Source: Artocarpus heterophyllus (Eukaryota; Streptophyta; Magnoliopsida; Rosales; Moraceae). Taken from it: a DNA stretch of 64,000 bases. The notes beneath the pieces were generated by a model. It was not told the origin of the DNA and made no database searches. It saw nothing but the letters and a program-made list of their open reading frames with translations. Position 1 is the first letter of the stretch, and every line of letters begins with the position of its first letter. A program made the translations under genes and the position numbers. Below are positions 49,060-61,412 of the stretch, one piece after another. The stretch lies in the NCBI GenBank assembly GCA_025403435.1, contig CM046344.1, positions 19,821,652 through 19,885,651 on the forward strand. The letters are read 5' to 3'.

Positions 49060-52000
49060 TTACTTCGACATTTTGGCCGGTAAATCATCAAAGACGAAAT
49101 TGTCGGCCATGGGAATGTGGTTGATAAGATCGACCTCGTCTGCAAGAGATGAAAGAATCGCTAAACCATGATGATCAGTTGTACTATTTTGAGGCTCCCT
49201 GGCCGGTCCAGCAGATGATTCGGCTTTCGCTTCCACAGCTCCTGCAGAGGATTCGGATTTCGCTTCCACAGCAATGTCAACATCAGCTTCAACCTTGGCG
49301 ACGGAAACTTGATGAACATCTCTCGGCAGACTAGTACTGGTACTGGTAGTCTCTTTGGCCTTATTTGCCAAAACAAAATTTTCAACAGCATTGACATCAC
49401 AACCAGAATTTCTGACGATCTTGGCTTGATGACCCTCACCAACTTCATATATGTTGTCCGATTTTCCTACAAGATGACCGCACTTTGTAATTTGTGAAGA
49501 AGTAACACCTTGATCTGTACGAATTGCTTTGCCTGTAACTCCTATAATAGGTTCACGCTTTTCATGATCTGATTGCACAAGATGAATTATAGTTCCTGAA
49601 GAAGTCTTACGATCATTACCTGTACCAATATCAGATTCCATACGAACAATACTCTCCGCATTACGTACACCGGAAGAGATCTCCGAATAAGTTTCTTCAG
49701 AGTGGATGATACCTTTCCCTTTTGCATTCCTTTTATTAATTCCTAGAAACACCGAAGGAAAAAAAAATTAGAAGATTGCATGATATAGCAATTTAATTAG
49801 TCTATTATTATTATTATTATCACTAATATTATTAAGATTACGTTTTACCTAGTAATAATGTTCACCCACTTACACGACTTTCGAGGTCTTGAGTTCAAAT
49901 CTCTTCCACGACAAAGAAACACTTTTGACTTATTGTGAATTTTAGAGTCAGTACCTTGTGCAGTAACATTGTTCCTGGAGTTTCGGGCCTTGTCAATGTC
50001 CTCTTGAGTTGCTTCAGAGTCTGTGTCTCCATCATCTTGATTTCCGATATCAAAACTTTGGAGCACAAAACTAGTGGAATTGAGCAAGTTGTTACGTGCT
50101 TCAGCATAGAATTTTTCCACCACTTTCCTTTGGATTTCCCTTTCCCTAGCAATTTGCTCGTCAACGGAGACATTAGCATTTGGAGCAGGTGTTGTAGCAT
50201 TAGCCTCATTTGGTTTGCTGCCAGAGCTCTGTGAGTTCGGATGTGACAATGGCTTCTTTATCTTCTGCTCGGACCGTTCTCTTTTACGCCCTTCAGATGC
50301 CTCAACCTAAATGTAAATATATAAAGAAATAGGGTTAAAATATGGACCGCAATGCTATTACCTTCTAATTTGAAAGACTAATTATAATGTGTACTTCCTC
50401 TTGTTATATATGCAAAAGTTGAAAACCATAGAAAATCGTTTTCCATGCGTTTACTGTTTTCTACTTTTGCATTCATAGCAACTCAAATCCTCGATAGCAC
50501 TATATCCAGTTTCTTGATTTAAAAACTATATTTAGATAATAACTATCAGTTTCAGGCTTTGTTTAGAAACTCTATTGCAACAAAAAAATTTCAACTACAG
50601 CATAAAGCAAAAGTTTTTTATAGTATAAAGCAAAAATTTCAACTTTTAAGTTTTAGCATCAAGTTCCAATAAGATTTCGAAACACATTCTCAGATTGTAG
50701 AATAAACAAAGTAGATGCCCCACTCACTGGGGTAGTAGTAGTCTTGTTCTGAGCTTTCTTTTGTCTGTACGGATCTTGTTCATATAGCAAGAAGTTCACA
50801 ACCTCCACAGCCGATCGAAGCAAAGTGTTTGACTCGACATGTTTATAGTACTGCAATATTTAAGACAAAACGCACTTCATGAATCAACATTCAGTCGGTT
50901 AATATACTTATATTCATATACACATATACATAAATTGAGAAAATAGGAGTTGGTGTTATAGCAAAAGTGTCTGATATATTGTCTAACAATATAAGCCCAT
51001 CATCTATATAAAGGAAATAAATAAACAAATGATAGATAGCATGATTCTATTCGTTAAAAACAACTTTGATCCAATAAAAAAAAAAAAAAGCAGATACACT
51101 TAACAATAACACTTCTCTAAAAATAAATAAATAAATAGTTGAGCAAAACCCTTTTCAAAGAGATAGAGCATTATATATTAGGCATACAGAAAAATTAACA
51201 ATAAATATAATTTATTCCATGGAAAGTTACGAACAAATATCATAACCCTACAATTTTATAACCTTGTATAACTAGATATTTATTGAAGATTTTAATTTTA
51301 ACACTTCCAACCACAGAAATCGGGGAGCAACTATATTTACAGTATTTTAGGGTTTCGACAAATTAATTCTTTCTTATTTTATTTTTTGAAGGGAATTTCT
51401 TTATTTAAACAAAATTTTAGATAATGCAAGCAATTCAATCAAACAAAATTTTAGATAAGGCAAATCACTCTTCGAAAAATAAATTACAGCCCACAGAAAA
51501 ACCAAAATCGTTCCATTGAAAATGGCAGGAGAATGTAAATCCTACTTTTATTCAACTTTTTCCACAAGACATGTCAACAATATTCATTTCATCACACACA
51601 ACTACAGATTAATTTTCAAAGGGCATGTATGATTTATATCCTCAACAAATTAGTTCTTGATTGAAACAATTAATGTAATTAACTATAGTGAAAATAATTC
51701 AATTTAATGTAATTAGGATGCTCTAAACTTATTAAATCTTAAGCATACAGAAAACTTGAACAAAATCCGTATAAAACGTGACATATACTAGATTAAATTT
51801 TGGTCAACTTTTTAGGAGATATGTGTGTGTGTGTATGTACCAACAATTTTGTAGAATCAAAGAGACAATCACATTCACAACCTAGGGTTTCAACATATTA
51901 GTTCATGATTGAAACAATTAATGCAAAGATGATGCAATCAACTCAATCAGGATGTGATCTAGTAAGCAAAACCCTTTCCAAACATAAATCTCAGGCGCAT

Positions 52001-53308
52001 AGAAAAATTCGCTCACAAACATAAAACTCCCATAGAAATTGATGAAAACAAACATTAATCTGAGTTTTGGACAATTATATGTGTATATATATATATTGAT
52101 ATGTGTGTGTGTGTATCAACGTTTTTCTTTTACCACTTTCAACCACCACCAAATTTTAAAGAATCGGCTAGGGTTTCAACACATTAGTTATTGATTGAAA
52201 CAATTAATGTTGAGATAGATAATATGTATAGGATTCAAATTATATATATAATTAGGATATATGTTCTATAAGCAAAACCCCCATTTTCCACTACAAATCT
52301 CGCGTAATTCATGCTGCAAACAAAATCTTTCATAAAAATTGATCCACGAATACAAGTCTAAATCGTGGGCAACTTTTTGACTAGAGATATTTCACTTTAG
52401 TTAGCACTTCGGAATACAGAAATCAAAGAGGCAGCAAGATTCAAAACCTAGGGTTTCAGAAAATTAGTCAGTTTTTGATTGAAAAACAACATAAAAATGT
52501 ATAGGGCAAGTTCATTGATATATAATTAAGATGTTATATATGTGCATCTATATAATTTTACCATGTCGTGACGCCCTTTAACTCTTTGTCTTCTCTCTAT
52601 TTTCCAACCCTTTAGTCTTTCAGCGAAAGAAAATCGGCGTTGGTTCTGGGCAATCGTACTTTGTGTTCTTTTCTGTTCTGGTGATGATAGCTTTTCATGC
52701 CAAACAGGTACATATAAAAGAACCAATTAAAATATTATCAATAACAATATTACATAAATATATTATGACTAAAGATTATTACTCATTTTTAAATATAAAC
52801 TGAGAGACTAATCTTTATGTTTGAATAAAAAAAAAAAAAGATTCACCACCTTGTCAATCTCTACTCCCTTAGGAGGAAAATCATCAGGTAGTTTGAAAGA
52901 AATTGAGACCTCCCCGACAAGACTAGTAGCGTATCTCAATCGGAAGTTTTGGGAGGGGTTTTCCGCAATAAACTGCAAAACCAAGAGTTTTTAGAGGTTG
53001 TTTCATCTACTAATCGAACTACTTGTACAAATGATATCATATAGGAATACATCTATATATCTACATAAATATATATTGAGAATTTGATAACATCTTTGAA
53101 TATCACACAAAAAATCTCTAAAGAAACTAATAATTAGTTTGAGAAATACCTTCTCCACTCTCATTATAGCACCTTGGACGTCGTCGCAATCTTCAGGCAA
53201 AGTATAGTCTACAAGAATAGGATGACTTAATATTTTATTATTTTCAGCACCACCAGATTTTCTACCACCCTTAACCGGGGAGGTTGGTTTCACTAGTCTC
53301 ACCGCGGC
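49060..53308 (-). CDS. Methyl-CpG-binding-domain (MBD) protein, copy B, open frame (5' end not found)
   Basis: Six exons, all with GT/AG edges and matching phases: 53,150-53,308; 52,850-52,972; 52,562-52,690; 50,728-50,850; 49,955-50,306; 49,060-49,742 (522 codons plus stop). The acceptor of exon 3 is the least certain. The MBD-like stretch (about residues 120-165) spans the exon 3/4 boundary: LKGWKIERRQRVKGRHDM|YYKHVESNTLLRSAVEV. Then come a basic stretch (GRKRERSEQKIKK, nuclear localisation-like), a low-complexity polar region, a predicted helical part (DEQIAREREIQRKVVEKFY) and an acidic/alanine-rich tail with a short repeat (VEAKSESSAG, VEAKAESSAG). Family members bind methylated DNA in the nucleus; whether this one keeps the binding residues is untested. 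An upstream exon with the ATG is expected; a copia remnant lies 75 bp upstream of exon 1. Could instead be an MBD-like protein without methyl binding. Confidence 0.78.
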
Positions 53309-53382
53309 CTATTAATTGTTATTGAAAAATGAAATATGTTAGTAATTATTCTCAACTACAAAATACATAGTGGCATGTTATA

Positions 53383-54829
53383 GTGCACATCACTGCTAAA
53401 GATATTAGAAAGTGGGGCAAAAAAAAAAAAACTAAAGAAACCCCTAAAAATAAGTATAATCATAGCAAGATTTGACAATAGCACTCACTGTAACAACTTT
53501 TTTTAGAATTATGAACATTGGTATATAACTGTTCTAATCAAGTTTCTATATTAGGTTATTTGAATTAACATTGAAGCTCTATAAAAGATTCATGTGTTAA
53601 ATAAAATAGAGAAAATTCCATTTTAGGCAGAAAAGGTCAGCCGATGGGAAGGTTCGACCGATTAGAAGAAGAGAAATCGATAGACTAGTTGTGTGGACCA
53701 GTCGGCCGGTGAGTGTAACAAGAGTTACCCACTTTAACGCATTTTGACATGGATTTTTGGGCTAGTTGCAAAGTTGGAATTTCTTTTTGAGTAGAATTGA
53801 TTCCCTACCAACCACTATAAATAGGAAATTTATTCCTATTGTTCATTAGATCGTTTGAGAAACATAGAGAGAATATTCTAAAGAGAGAAACACTGAAACT
53901 CTCATAGGTTTTGTTTAACATCTAGAACAAAAACTCTTGGTTTTCTTATGTGGTTGAAGGAGGTTCGTTACTGAGAAAAGAAGCGAACAACATGTGTGCA
54001 CTTACATTTTGATCGTGGAAAAAAGAATAGCAAATAACATTAATTAATTGAGGCTCTTCCAAATGCAATTCTTACATAGCAATTTTACTGAATTAATTCA
54101 ACCAGAAGTGTGGCTACCGATTTGTAAAAGGTGCAAAGATCTATGTATAATTTATGATTTTTAGCATGTCTAACTCGATTTTATAGAAGTTTAATAAAAA
54201 ATTTAAATATTCAGCTATGTACTTAGTTTTCCTACAGTTTGTGCATGCTCCAATAACTGTGCATTGGCAGGCCACCAAGCGTGTATTAATATATCTAAAG
54301 AATACTGCTCATTTTGGCCTTCCACTCCATGCTTCTCTAGATTTGGAATTAGTGAGCTACAATGATGCAGATTGGGCTAGCAGCCTTGTTGACCGAAGAA
54401 GCACCAGTGGTTAGTGTACTTTTCTTGGTCCAAGCCTCATATCATAATCTTCTGGAAAACAGAAAGTTTTCTGTCGTTCGAGTGTTGAATCTGAGTATAG
54501 AGGTCTTGCCAATGTAGCTGCTGAGGATACTTGGGTCGAGTCTGTTCTAAAAGAACTAAGGATGGAGCTGCCATCACCTCTTTCCTTGCTCTGTGACAAT
54601 GTTAGTGCTACCTATTTGGTAGGTAATCCTATCATGCATGCTTGGACTAAACATGTGGAAATTGACTATCATTTTATTTGAGAGAGGGTAATGAACAACA
54701 CTCTCTGCATTTCTTACACACCTTCCGAATATCAATTAGTAGATGCCATGACAAAAGCTCTTCATACTCAATTGTTTTGCAGCCCTAGAAGCAAGAATAG
54801 TGAGCTTCAAAAGGATATTAAAACATATA
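53383..54829 (+). mobile_element. Degenerate Ty1/copia remnant inserted in copy B, with 5-bp target duplication
   Basis: Flanked by ttata at 53,378-53,382 and 54,830-54,834; copy A has a single ttata at 26,861-26,865. The right part (about 54,217-54,790) is the copia RNase H region: DADWASSLVDRRSTSG, SVESEYRGLANVAAED, LCDNVSATYLVGNP, TKHVEIDYHF, with several stops. The left part (about 53,490-54,060) is non-coding and looks LTR- or leader-like, with actataaatagg at about 53,813 as a possible TATA box. No matching pair of LTRs, so this is an internally deleted or truncated copy. It lies upstream of the first recognised MBD exon, in an intron or the promoter. Confidence 0.85.
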
Positions 54830-54834
54830 TTATA

Positions 54835-57290
54835 AATAATACTTTGTGTTTTAGTATACTACTTATACAACTATTTTTTCCTTTTAGACACATGTGTAGG
54901 CATTGGCACTATTGTAGAATCAGAACTATACAGAAACCGTTTGCAATAGTATATAGAAAAAAAACTCATTGCCTTAGCTCATGATTTTAAGCTTCCCAAA
55001 TATTCTATACAACTTTCCTCTTCTTCTTTCTCCTTCCTCTTCCTTCTTCTTCTTGTAATTTTTTGCAACTTCACAATTTCTATTTCTTTCCCATTAGGGC
55101 CTCTAGGGTTTTAAATGAGGTTTTTTTGGAGTTGTTCTGCATGGTATAAGTCATTGCTATGTTTAGCAGGGGAACTCTAAGTGTTGGGATTTTTTGGCTT
55201 GTTTTTAGTTTGAAAAAAAAATCATTTTTTGCCCCCAAATTTTGGTAATTATGTCATCTTACCTCTGAACTTCAAAAATTGGTATAGACACTCCTCAAAC
55301 CTTAAAACATTAGCAAAGATACCCTTTGAACTTTAAAACGTTAGTAAAAATAGCTCTTTCAGAAAAAGTTCACACAAGTCAAAAAAAGTTCAAGAGGTAT
55401 GTATTTTATAGTTCTGAGACAAGATAATATATTTACCAAAGTTTTGAGGATAAAAAAATTATCCTTTTAGTTTTGGGGTCCCTTTTGATATTTTTTTCTA
55501 CCTTTTCCCCTGTCCTGAACCTTTTTACATACTCCTATATTGTAGCATTAAGTTGCCTCTTTAAGTGATTATAATAATTAATTCTAAACCCGAAATATAC
55601 AGTTCAAAAGAAATAAATAATATAAACCCATGATCATTATGAGTGTGCATGATTTGCTAGTAGAGATGTCAATTTGGGCCACCCAGTCCATACAGGCTAA
55701 AAGGAAAAATCGGGCCGGCTTGGTTAATGAGAAAAGAGGCCTAGCCAGGCCAAAAGCCTGCATGGGCCTAGGGCGGATCCAAGCTGCTTGATTTTTTATA
55801 AAGGAATTTAAAAAAAAAAGTTATCTAATTAGGCTGGCTCGGCCTAGCCCGTTTCTTGTTTGGGCTTAAATCTTTAGCCTAGCCCGACCCAAGGTTTAGG
55901 CCTAGCCCAAGCCAAAAGAGACGATCCATAGGCTAGTCCGGCCCAAATTAACAGCTGTATTCGGTGATTACTAGCAAAGCATCAAAGAAAGACAAAACCT
56001 TTTTTTTGTTTTATTTTTGTTAATCTATCTATACATAGAAAGGAGAAAAATATTTCTCCTCTTTCAACCAAAATGATGCCATTTTGGTTGAAAAGCACCT
56101 TTTTTTTTTTTGGGCATTCTGGAAGCTTTGCGTAATTTAGGGGGTGATCATAGGCCTGATAGGTGATGAGAGGCTCTTTCTTGCTTGCTTTTTCTGGTGA
56201 TATATATAGTCTCTTTTTTTCACACAAGTATTATGTGAATTTATTTGTTTTCTATTTTGTTATTTATCCATTTTGATTTATTTATTTGTTTCTTTAACAT
56301 GAACTTGTCCCGATTAACAAATTCGTTTGCTGTAAAATAATATGTGTAGAAGATTATTTTTAATATATATATATATATATATTACAGCATTTTAAAATTA
56401 AATATTTTCTCGATTTTCAAATCAAATTTTAAAATCAAATATTTTCTTAAATTTAAACTGATAATGTTTTTCCCCTAAAAAATTTGCTAATGCTTATTTT
56501 TTTTCCTTCCTTTGGATGTGTTTGTTCTTCTTTTATTTTTTACTTTTTAACCAAGTGTTATTGAAAGTTAACATCATAGGTAAATTTCACGAATTCCTCA
56601 TGAATTATGTCACTTGTGTCAATATACCCTTAAACTTTAAAACGTATATATTCTGCCCTTAAAGTATTGTATTTCTCCAAATTCACCCTTAAACTTTGAA
56701 AACACTATTTTTTAGAGAGAGTTACTGAATTTTCGGTTGATTTAAGATTAGATATAATACTTGACAGTGAAAGCAAATGTTCTTTTAACTTTAAATATAC
56801 TAGTTAGGCACCAAACTCTTATATATACTATCTTTAAAATACCCACTCAAAGCGAGAAAAAAATGGAGGAAAAGTTAAGAACTACCATAATTTGAGTTGG
56901 CATTGAATAAGTTGATGAATTTATCCTTTTAATAAGGGTAAGAAGTATTATTTTGTCCAAAAATGTTTCAAAGTTCACGAGGTAAATATAGAAAAATATT
57001 ATAGTTTAAGAGATATAATAACTATTTTTTAAAACAAAAATAATTGTCAACATTAACAAAATAGACTTTAATAGAATGAATAGGAGAAGGAGGTTGATGG
57101 CTGGGTGAAGAAGACGACAACAGCTGGAGATGAGCGAATCACTAGACAAAGGCGACAGCAACGGTAGGGGAGAAAGGGAAAAAATTTTTACGAGGAGAGA
57201 GAGTGAGTATTGTTTTTTGGGTCTCTTAAAAAAAATGAATCTCGTAGACTTTTATTTAGGCGATTGCTTCGAGTTAAAGTTAAATAGTGG
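54835..57290. other. Intergenic, matches copy A about 26,866-29,320
   Basis: Holds the presumed upstream part of the copy B MBD gene (to about 55,200) and old repeat-like blocks. No gene recognised. Confidence 0.45.
55670..55945. repeat. GC-rich block with ggcctagcc phrases (copy B)
   Basis: Counterpart of 27,700-27,975, with a few substitutions that make some ggcctagcc phrases more regular. Confidence 0.5.
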
Positions 57291-57790
57291 GCTTGTTTGA
57301 GATAGTTTCTGTTTTTATTTTGAATCAATAAAAGAAGAGAAGCATAAGTCATAGCTTTTTAATTAGTATTTAGATAGTACAAGCAAAAATGTTTTTTGAT
57401 TTTAGAAGAGCTTTTAAAGGCCCGTTTGGAATAGCTTGTGCTTTTGTTTTTAAGCAGTAGAAGAAGAGAAGCATAAGCTATGATTTTTTAGATAGTGTTT
57501 GGATAGTGCATAAAAAGGTGTTTTTTGATTTTAGAGGAGTTTTTGAACTTATTTGATTAAATAAGTCAAAAGCACTTAATGATATAGAAAGTAATGTAAT
57601 TTAATGATATAAACTGAATTTTAAATTTATTATTCTTAAATATAAGATCAAAAGTATAAATAAGAAAGCTTTTTATAAGTGTTTTTTTAATAAGTATCTT
57701 TGGCCTAGATTCTCCAATAAGTGCTTATAAAAACTATAAGCACTTTTCTATGGCTCACCCAAACGGACTCATAAGCAGTTTTTAGATAGA
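57291..57790. mobile_element. Nested MITE-like element (copy B)
   Basis: Inner element at about 57,420-57,768, with terminal repeats gcccgtttgg and ccaaacggac (one mismatch here, perfect in copy A). The partial related copy precedes it. Confidence 0.62.
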
Positions 57791-58585
57791 ATAGGCCAAA
57801 AGCAATTCCAGTATCTATAGCGCATATTTTTGAAACATAGAAGGGCTTGGTAACGTCTTTTATAGGATATTAGAGGGCCGTTTATAGGAAAAAAGTCACT
57901 AAATGAGTGCGGTTAAATCCATTTTTTGTTCTTTTGACGGTTCTTAATTATATTTATGGTTGTTTTGCTTGTTGAGCATTGTTCATGTTCAGGAACTAGT
58001 TTCTCGTCATCGGCTCAATACACCAATTTGTTGGCTAGATATTCGAGTTAGTAATGTCTCCGTCGGTTTAGAGATCATGCAATCTTTTTTTTCCCCGGAT
58101 TGATTTTTCCATCAAGTTTTTATCACCTGTGGTTATTAACAAATCATCTTGCTTTTGCCTTTGTGGAAGAGTACAGATCTCTAGAGTTTATTTCAACACT
58201 TTGGTATACTTATTTCTTTATGTTCTATCATTTTGGATTGTAAGGTTTTAGGCATATTTCTAATTTTAGTTTGTTTTAACGGTTTTTCTTGTAATTTTCT
58301 TCCTTTCATAAATAAAATTGCATTGGGGCTTGAAAACACATGGGATACTCTTTTGGGTGATATCTAGCTAGTTGTATGCGATCTTCATTCAAATCATTGT
58401 TCATCAATTCTTTTATGACGCAATTATCCAAGTCACTAAAGGATTGAGCTTAATCTGCCTAAGCCAAGAGAGTGTGAAGCAAGGGTAGGGCAAGAAATAT
58501 TTAGTTGGACGGTCTCACATTATCTTATAACTGATGATTTAAAAGTACCATCAAGTAAAGTATAAGGCCTTTTGAGATAAATTAA
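57791..58585. other. Intergenic, matches copy A about 29,821-30,615
   Basis: No gene seen. Confidence 0.4.
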
Positions 58586-59165
58586 GGGTGTGTTTGGTTG
58601 GAGAGATTGGAGGAAGGAAGAGAAAGGATTAGAACGAACGTAAAAGTTTTCTTTTGTTTGGTTCAAGGGATTGAGCAAGGGAAAGAAAAGAGCCAAGAAT
58701 TGGTAGTTCGTGGGCCTTACGTACTTTAATCCCTCCTGATCATATGGATGGAAAGGAGTGGAAAGATTTGTTTTTGTATTTATGATTACAATTGTAATAC
58801 AGTATTTATGTCGTCCTTAGTTATTTACGCTTTCAGAATGCATCTTTTTAAAATATCGTGAACAAAAGTAAGAATGTTAAAACCATAAAACATATTAAAA
58901 GCGAACAACACAAATAAAATATATTTATAATTCATAAAATTAATAATTTGCATTTTTAAATTCAAATTGATGAAGTAAAACTATCTAAAACAAAAACTAA
59001 TTTTAAACATATGGGTAGTAATTTTCTACAAAAATATCAATCATTCCTTCCTATTTTCCTCCTTATACCAAAGAAAAGAATGGAAAATTATCTTACTTCC
59101 ATGAAATCATACCAAACAACTTTAAAAAAAAAAACACATAAACCTATCAAATACTCCCTAAACTT
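58586..59165. mobile_element. Possible MITE-like element (copy B)
   Basis: Counterpart of 30,616-31,190 with the same loosely inverted ends; tentative for the same reasons. Confidence 0.33.
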
Positions 59166-60390
59166 AAGAGCTAAACTGTAAGAGTTTGAGTCCAAAGTTG
59201 ACAATATAATAACAAATAAAAATGTAGGCGAGATTAGTGACAAGATAAGGTGAAAAATGAGGAAATTGCACTTGGATGGAGGTGATATCGTAACAGCCGT
59301 TTCAGTCCATTGAGTCAGATCCTATGATCCTAGAGTGACAAGATAATGCAAGGACATTTAGGCCCTTTAGGGTAAGTCCCACAAGAACACAACATAAATT
59401 AGGTGGTATATCACTTTTTTACTACTACTATTGTTTTCGATCATGTTTTTTAAGTCATACAATTTCTGCTAGTTAAAAAAGTTAAAATATCTTAATAACA
59501 CATGTTTGTCTAATCTTATCTAAAATACTTGTGATCAATTATGTTTTAATATTCTTCAAAAATGCTATATTTCAAATTTTCTTATAGAATTTGTAAAATT
59601 GAAAAACAATATCACACAAGCGATATTTATCAAATTGACCTAGAAAAACATTTGTTTGCCCAGGTCTAAAACAGACAACATCATACTATGAAAACGAGTG
59701 TGTTGTAACAATACTCTTAAGGTTAAATTTAGTCTTAATATTAAGTCTTAAGTCTTAAGTTGTTGATCGATAATATTCATGTTAAAACTATTACTACTTT
59801 CCCCTCTTATGGTTGCTTTTGTTGAAAGGATTCAGTCTATCCCGATCGGCACTCGTTTTCCCATGTTAAAAAATTTCCCATTATATATGTAACATTATGA
59901 TGATTTTATTTACTAGTTGAAATATTCTTTTGTCATAAATCGCACGGTTTAGCTAAATGTCAGTTCGGTTGAGTGTGTTCAACTTTTAATTATAATAGAA
60001 AAAGATAAAAATATCAATCCACTTATTTAATCTATTCACATCAACTTTTGAAATAAAACAATAATAAAACTATCAATCCACTTATTTCATGAAATCCACT
60101 TATGCTGGTATTTAGGCCATGCTGATACAAGTGGCCGGCGAAATTTTCTCCTTTTTTTTTCTTTTTTTTTTTTCATTTTCAGTTCTTTCCATGATGAGAA
60201 ATCATCGAGCCCTATCCAACAACTTAAATGTACATTTATGTCTTTCATATACATTACCCCTTTTGATCAAGATCTCACCGTCCCCACTGCATACCGAGCA
60301 TAATGACCCCAATTTCTTGAGATAATAGAGTTGCCAATCTCTCTATGATCATACCCCCTTACAAAACATTGTTATACACGTAATACAATC
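59166..60390 (+). promoter_or_regulatory. Upstream region of defensin copy B, with ~190 bp absent from copy A
   Basis: The extra sequence lies at about 59,933-60,125 (-458 to about -266 of the start codon), between tattcttttg and ggccggcgaaatttt. It contains atcaatccacttatttaat and a near repeat (atcaatccacttatttcat) about 60 bp apart. The proximal ~260 bp match copy A closely. Confidence 0.4.
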
Positions 60391-61153
60391 ATGGCCAAGT
60401 GTCTCTTTAACTTTGTATCCGTTTTTGCTCTCCTCTGCCTTGTCTTGCTTATCATTTCACATTATGGTTAGCCTTAATTTCACTCATGTTCTTTCTCTCT
60501 CCTTCTCCAAATATTCCTCTTATTTTTGGTGATAAAATATAACATTTGCAAAAACATTATACTCATACCACTACTGGTGTCATCCACACCACAATTTATG
60601 CCTTTAATATGCATAAATAAATATAAATTTTTTATTCTGTATATGACGTATAACTTAATTAATTAACTTGGTTTTTGCTCTTTTCAAAAAAAAAAAAAAA
60701 AGCTAGGTTTTGCTACATGATATATATTGACATTCGAAGGGTATAATAATAGTCTGGGATAACTGATTAGTTTCTTGAAATGTTGCACCTTAACTTCAAT
60801 CTTAAGTTGATTATACAATTGCGAGGTTCTGAATGTAGGATTTCTAGCAAGGCTGCTAGCTTACAACCATGCAGGATTCTCAACCTCCCTCTTTTCTTTT
60901 GATTTTACTGTTTAACTACCAGCTTTTAAATTTTCTAATTTTTTTTTCTTAATTTTAAATCCTAAAACATGCAGAGGCACAAATGGTGGCGGCGGACGGA
61001 GAGCAATGCAAAAGGAGAAGCAAATATTGGACGGCACCTTGTTTGGAGTCAAGCCACTGTAACGACTTATGCAAGAAATGGGAGGGAGCCGTCCATGGAA
61101 GTTGCCGTTTTGATTGGGGCTTCCAAGCTTTTTTCTGCGAGTTTAACTGTTAA
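60391..61153 (+). CDS. Plant defensin (gamma-thionin) precursor, copy B, seven-cysteine variant
   Basis: Exons 60,391-60,466 and 60,975-61,153 with a 508-bp phase 1 intron; 84 residues. Same architecture as copy A: signal peptide, short linker (EAQMVAADGEQ), then the defensin core. The sixth-cysteine position is again Phe (FQAFFCEFNC), so the change predates the duplication. Differences from copy A: Phe to Leu in the signal; Thr to Ala and Val to Ala in the linker; Asp to Asn, Glu to Lys, Ala to Gly and Ser to Ala in the core; and one silent change. Asp to Asn and Glu to Lys make this copy about three charge units more positive. Both frames being open with seven replacements suggests either maintained function with divergence or relaxed constraint. 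Confidence 0.92.
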
Positions 61154-61412
61154 TCCAACCAAAATCTGTACTACTATCTACAAATATTAAAACTGTTGTA
61201 TCTCCATCTATTTAAATAAGTTGAACTTGTACTGCGACTGCAGTATTAGTCTTTTGTATTTGTGTGATGTAATGTAGTTTCAACTGTGTTTCTAAACGGG
61301 TATAAATAACTTACATAGGTAGTCGTCTCCGGTAAATAAAGCACATGTAATGTGCTGTTTGTTTTGGTTCTTACTTTGTTCTAGCTAGGCATGTGTTGTA
61401 TTTTCTGCATGT
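61154..61412 (+). other. 3' flank of defensin copy B
   Basis: Matches the copy A flank, including gtaaataaagcacatg near 61,333 as a possible polyadenylation signal. Confidence 0.4.
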
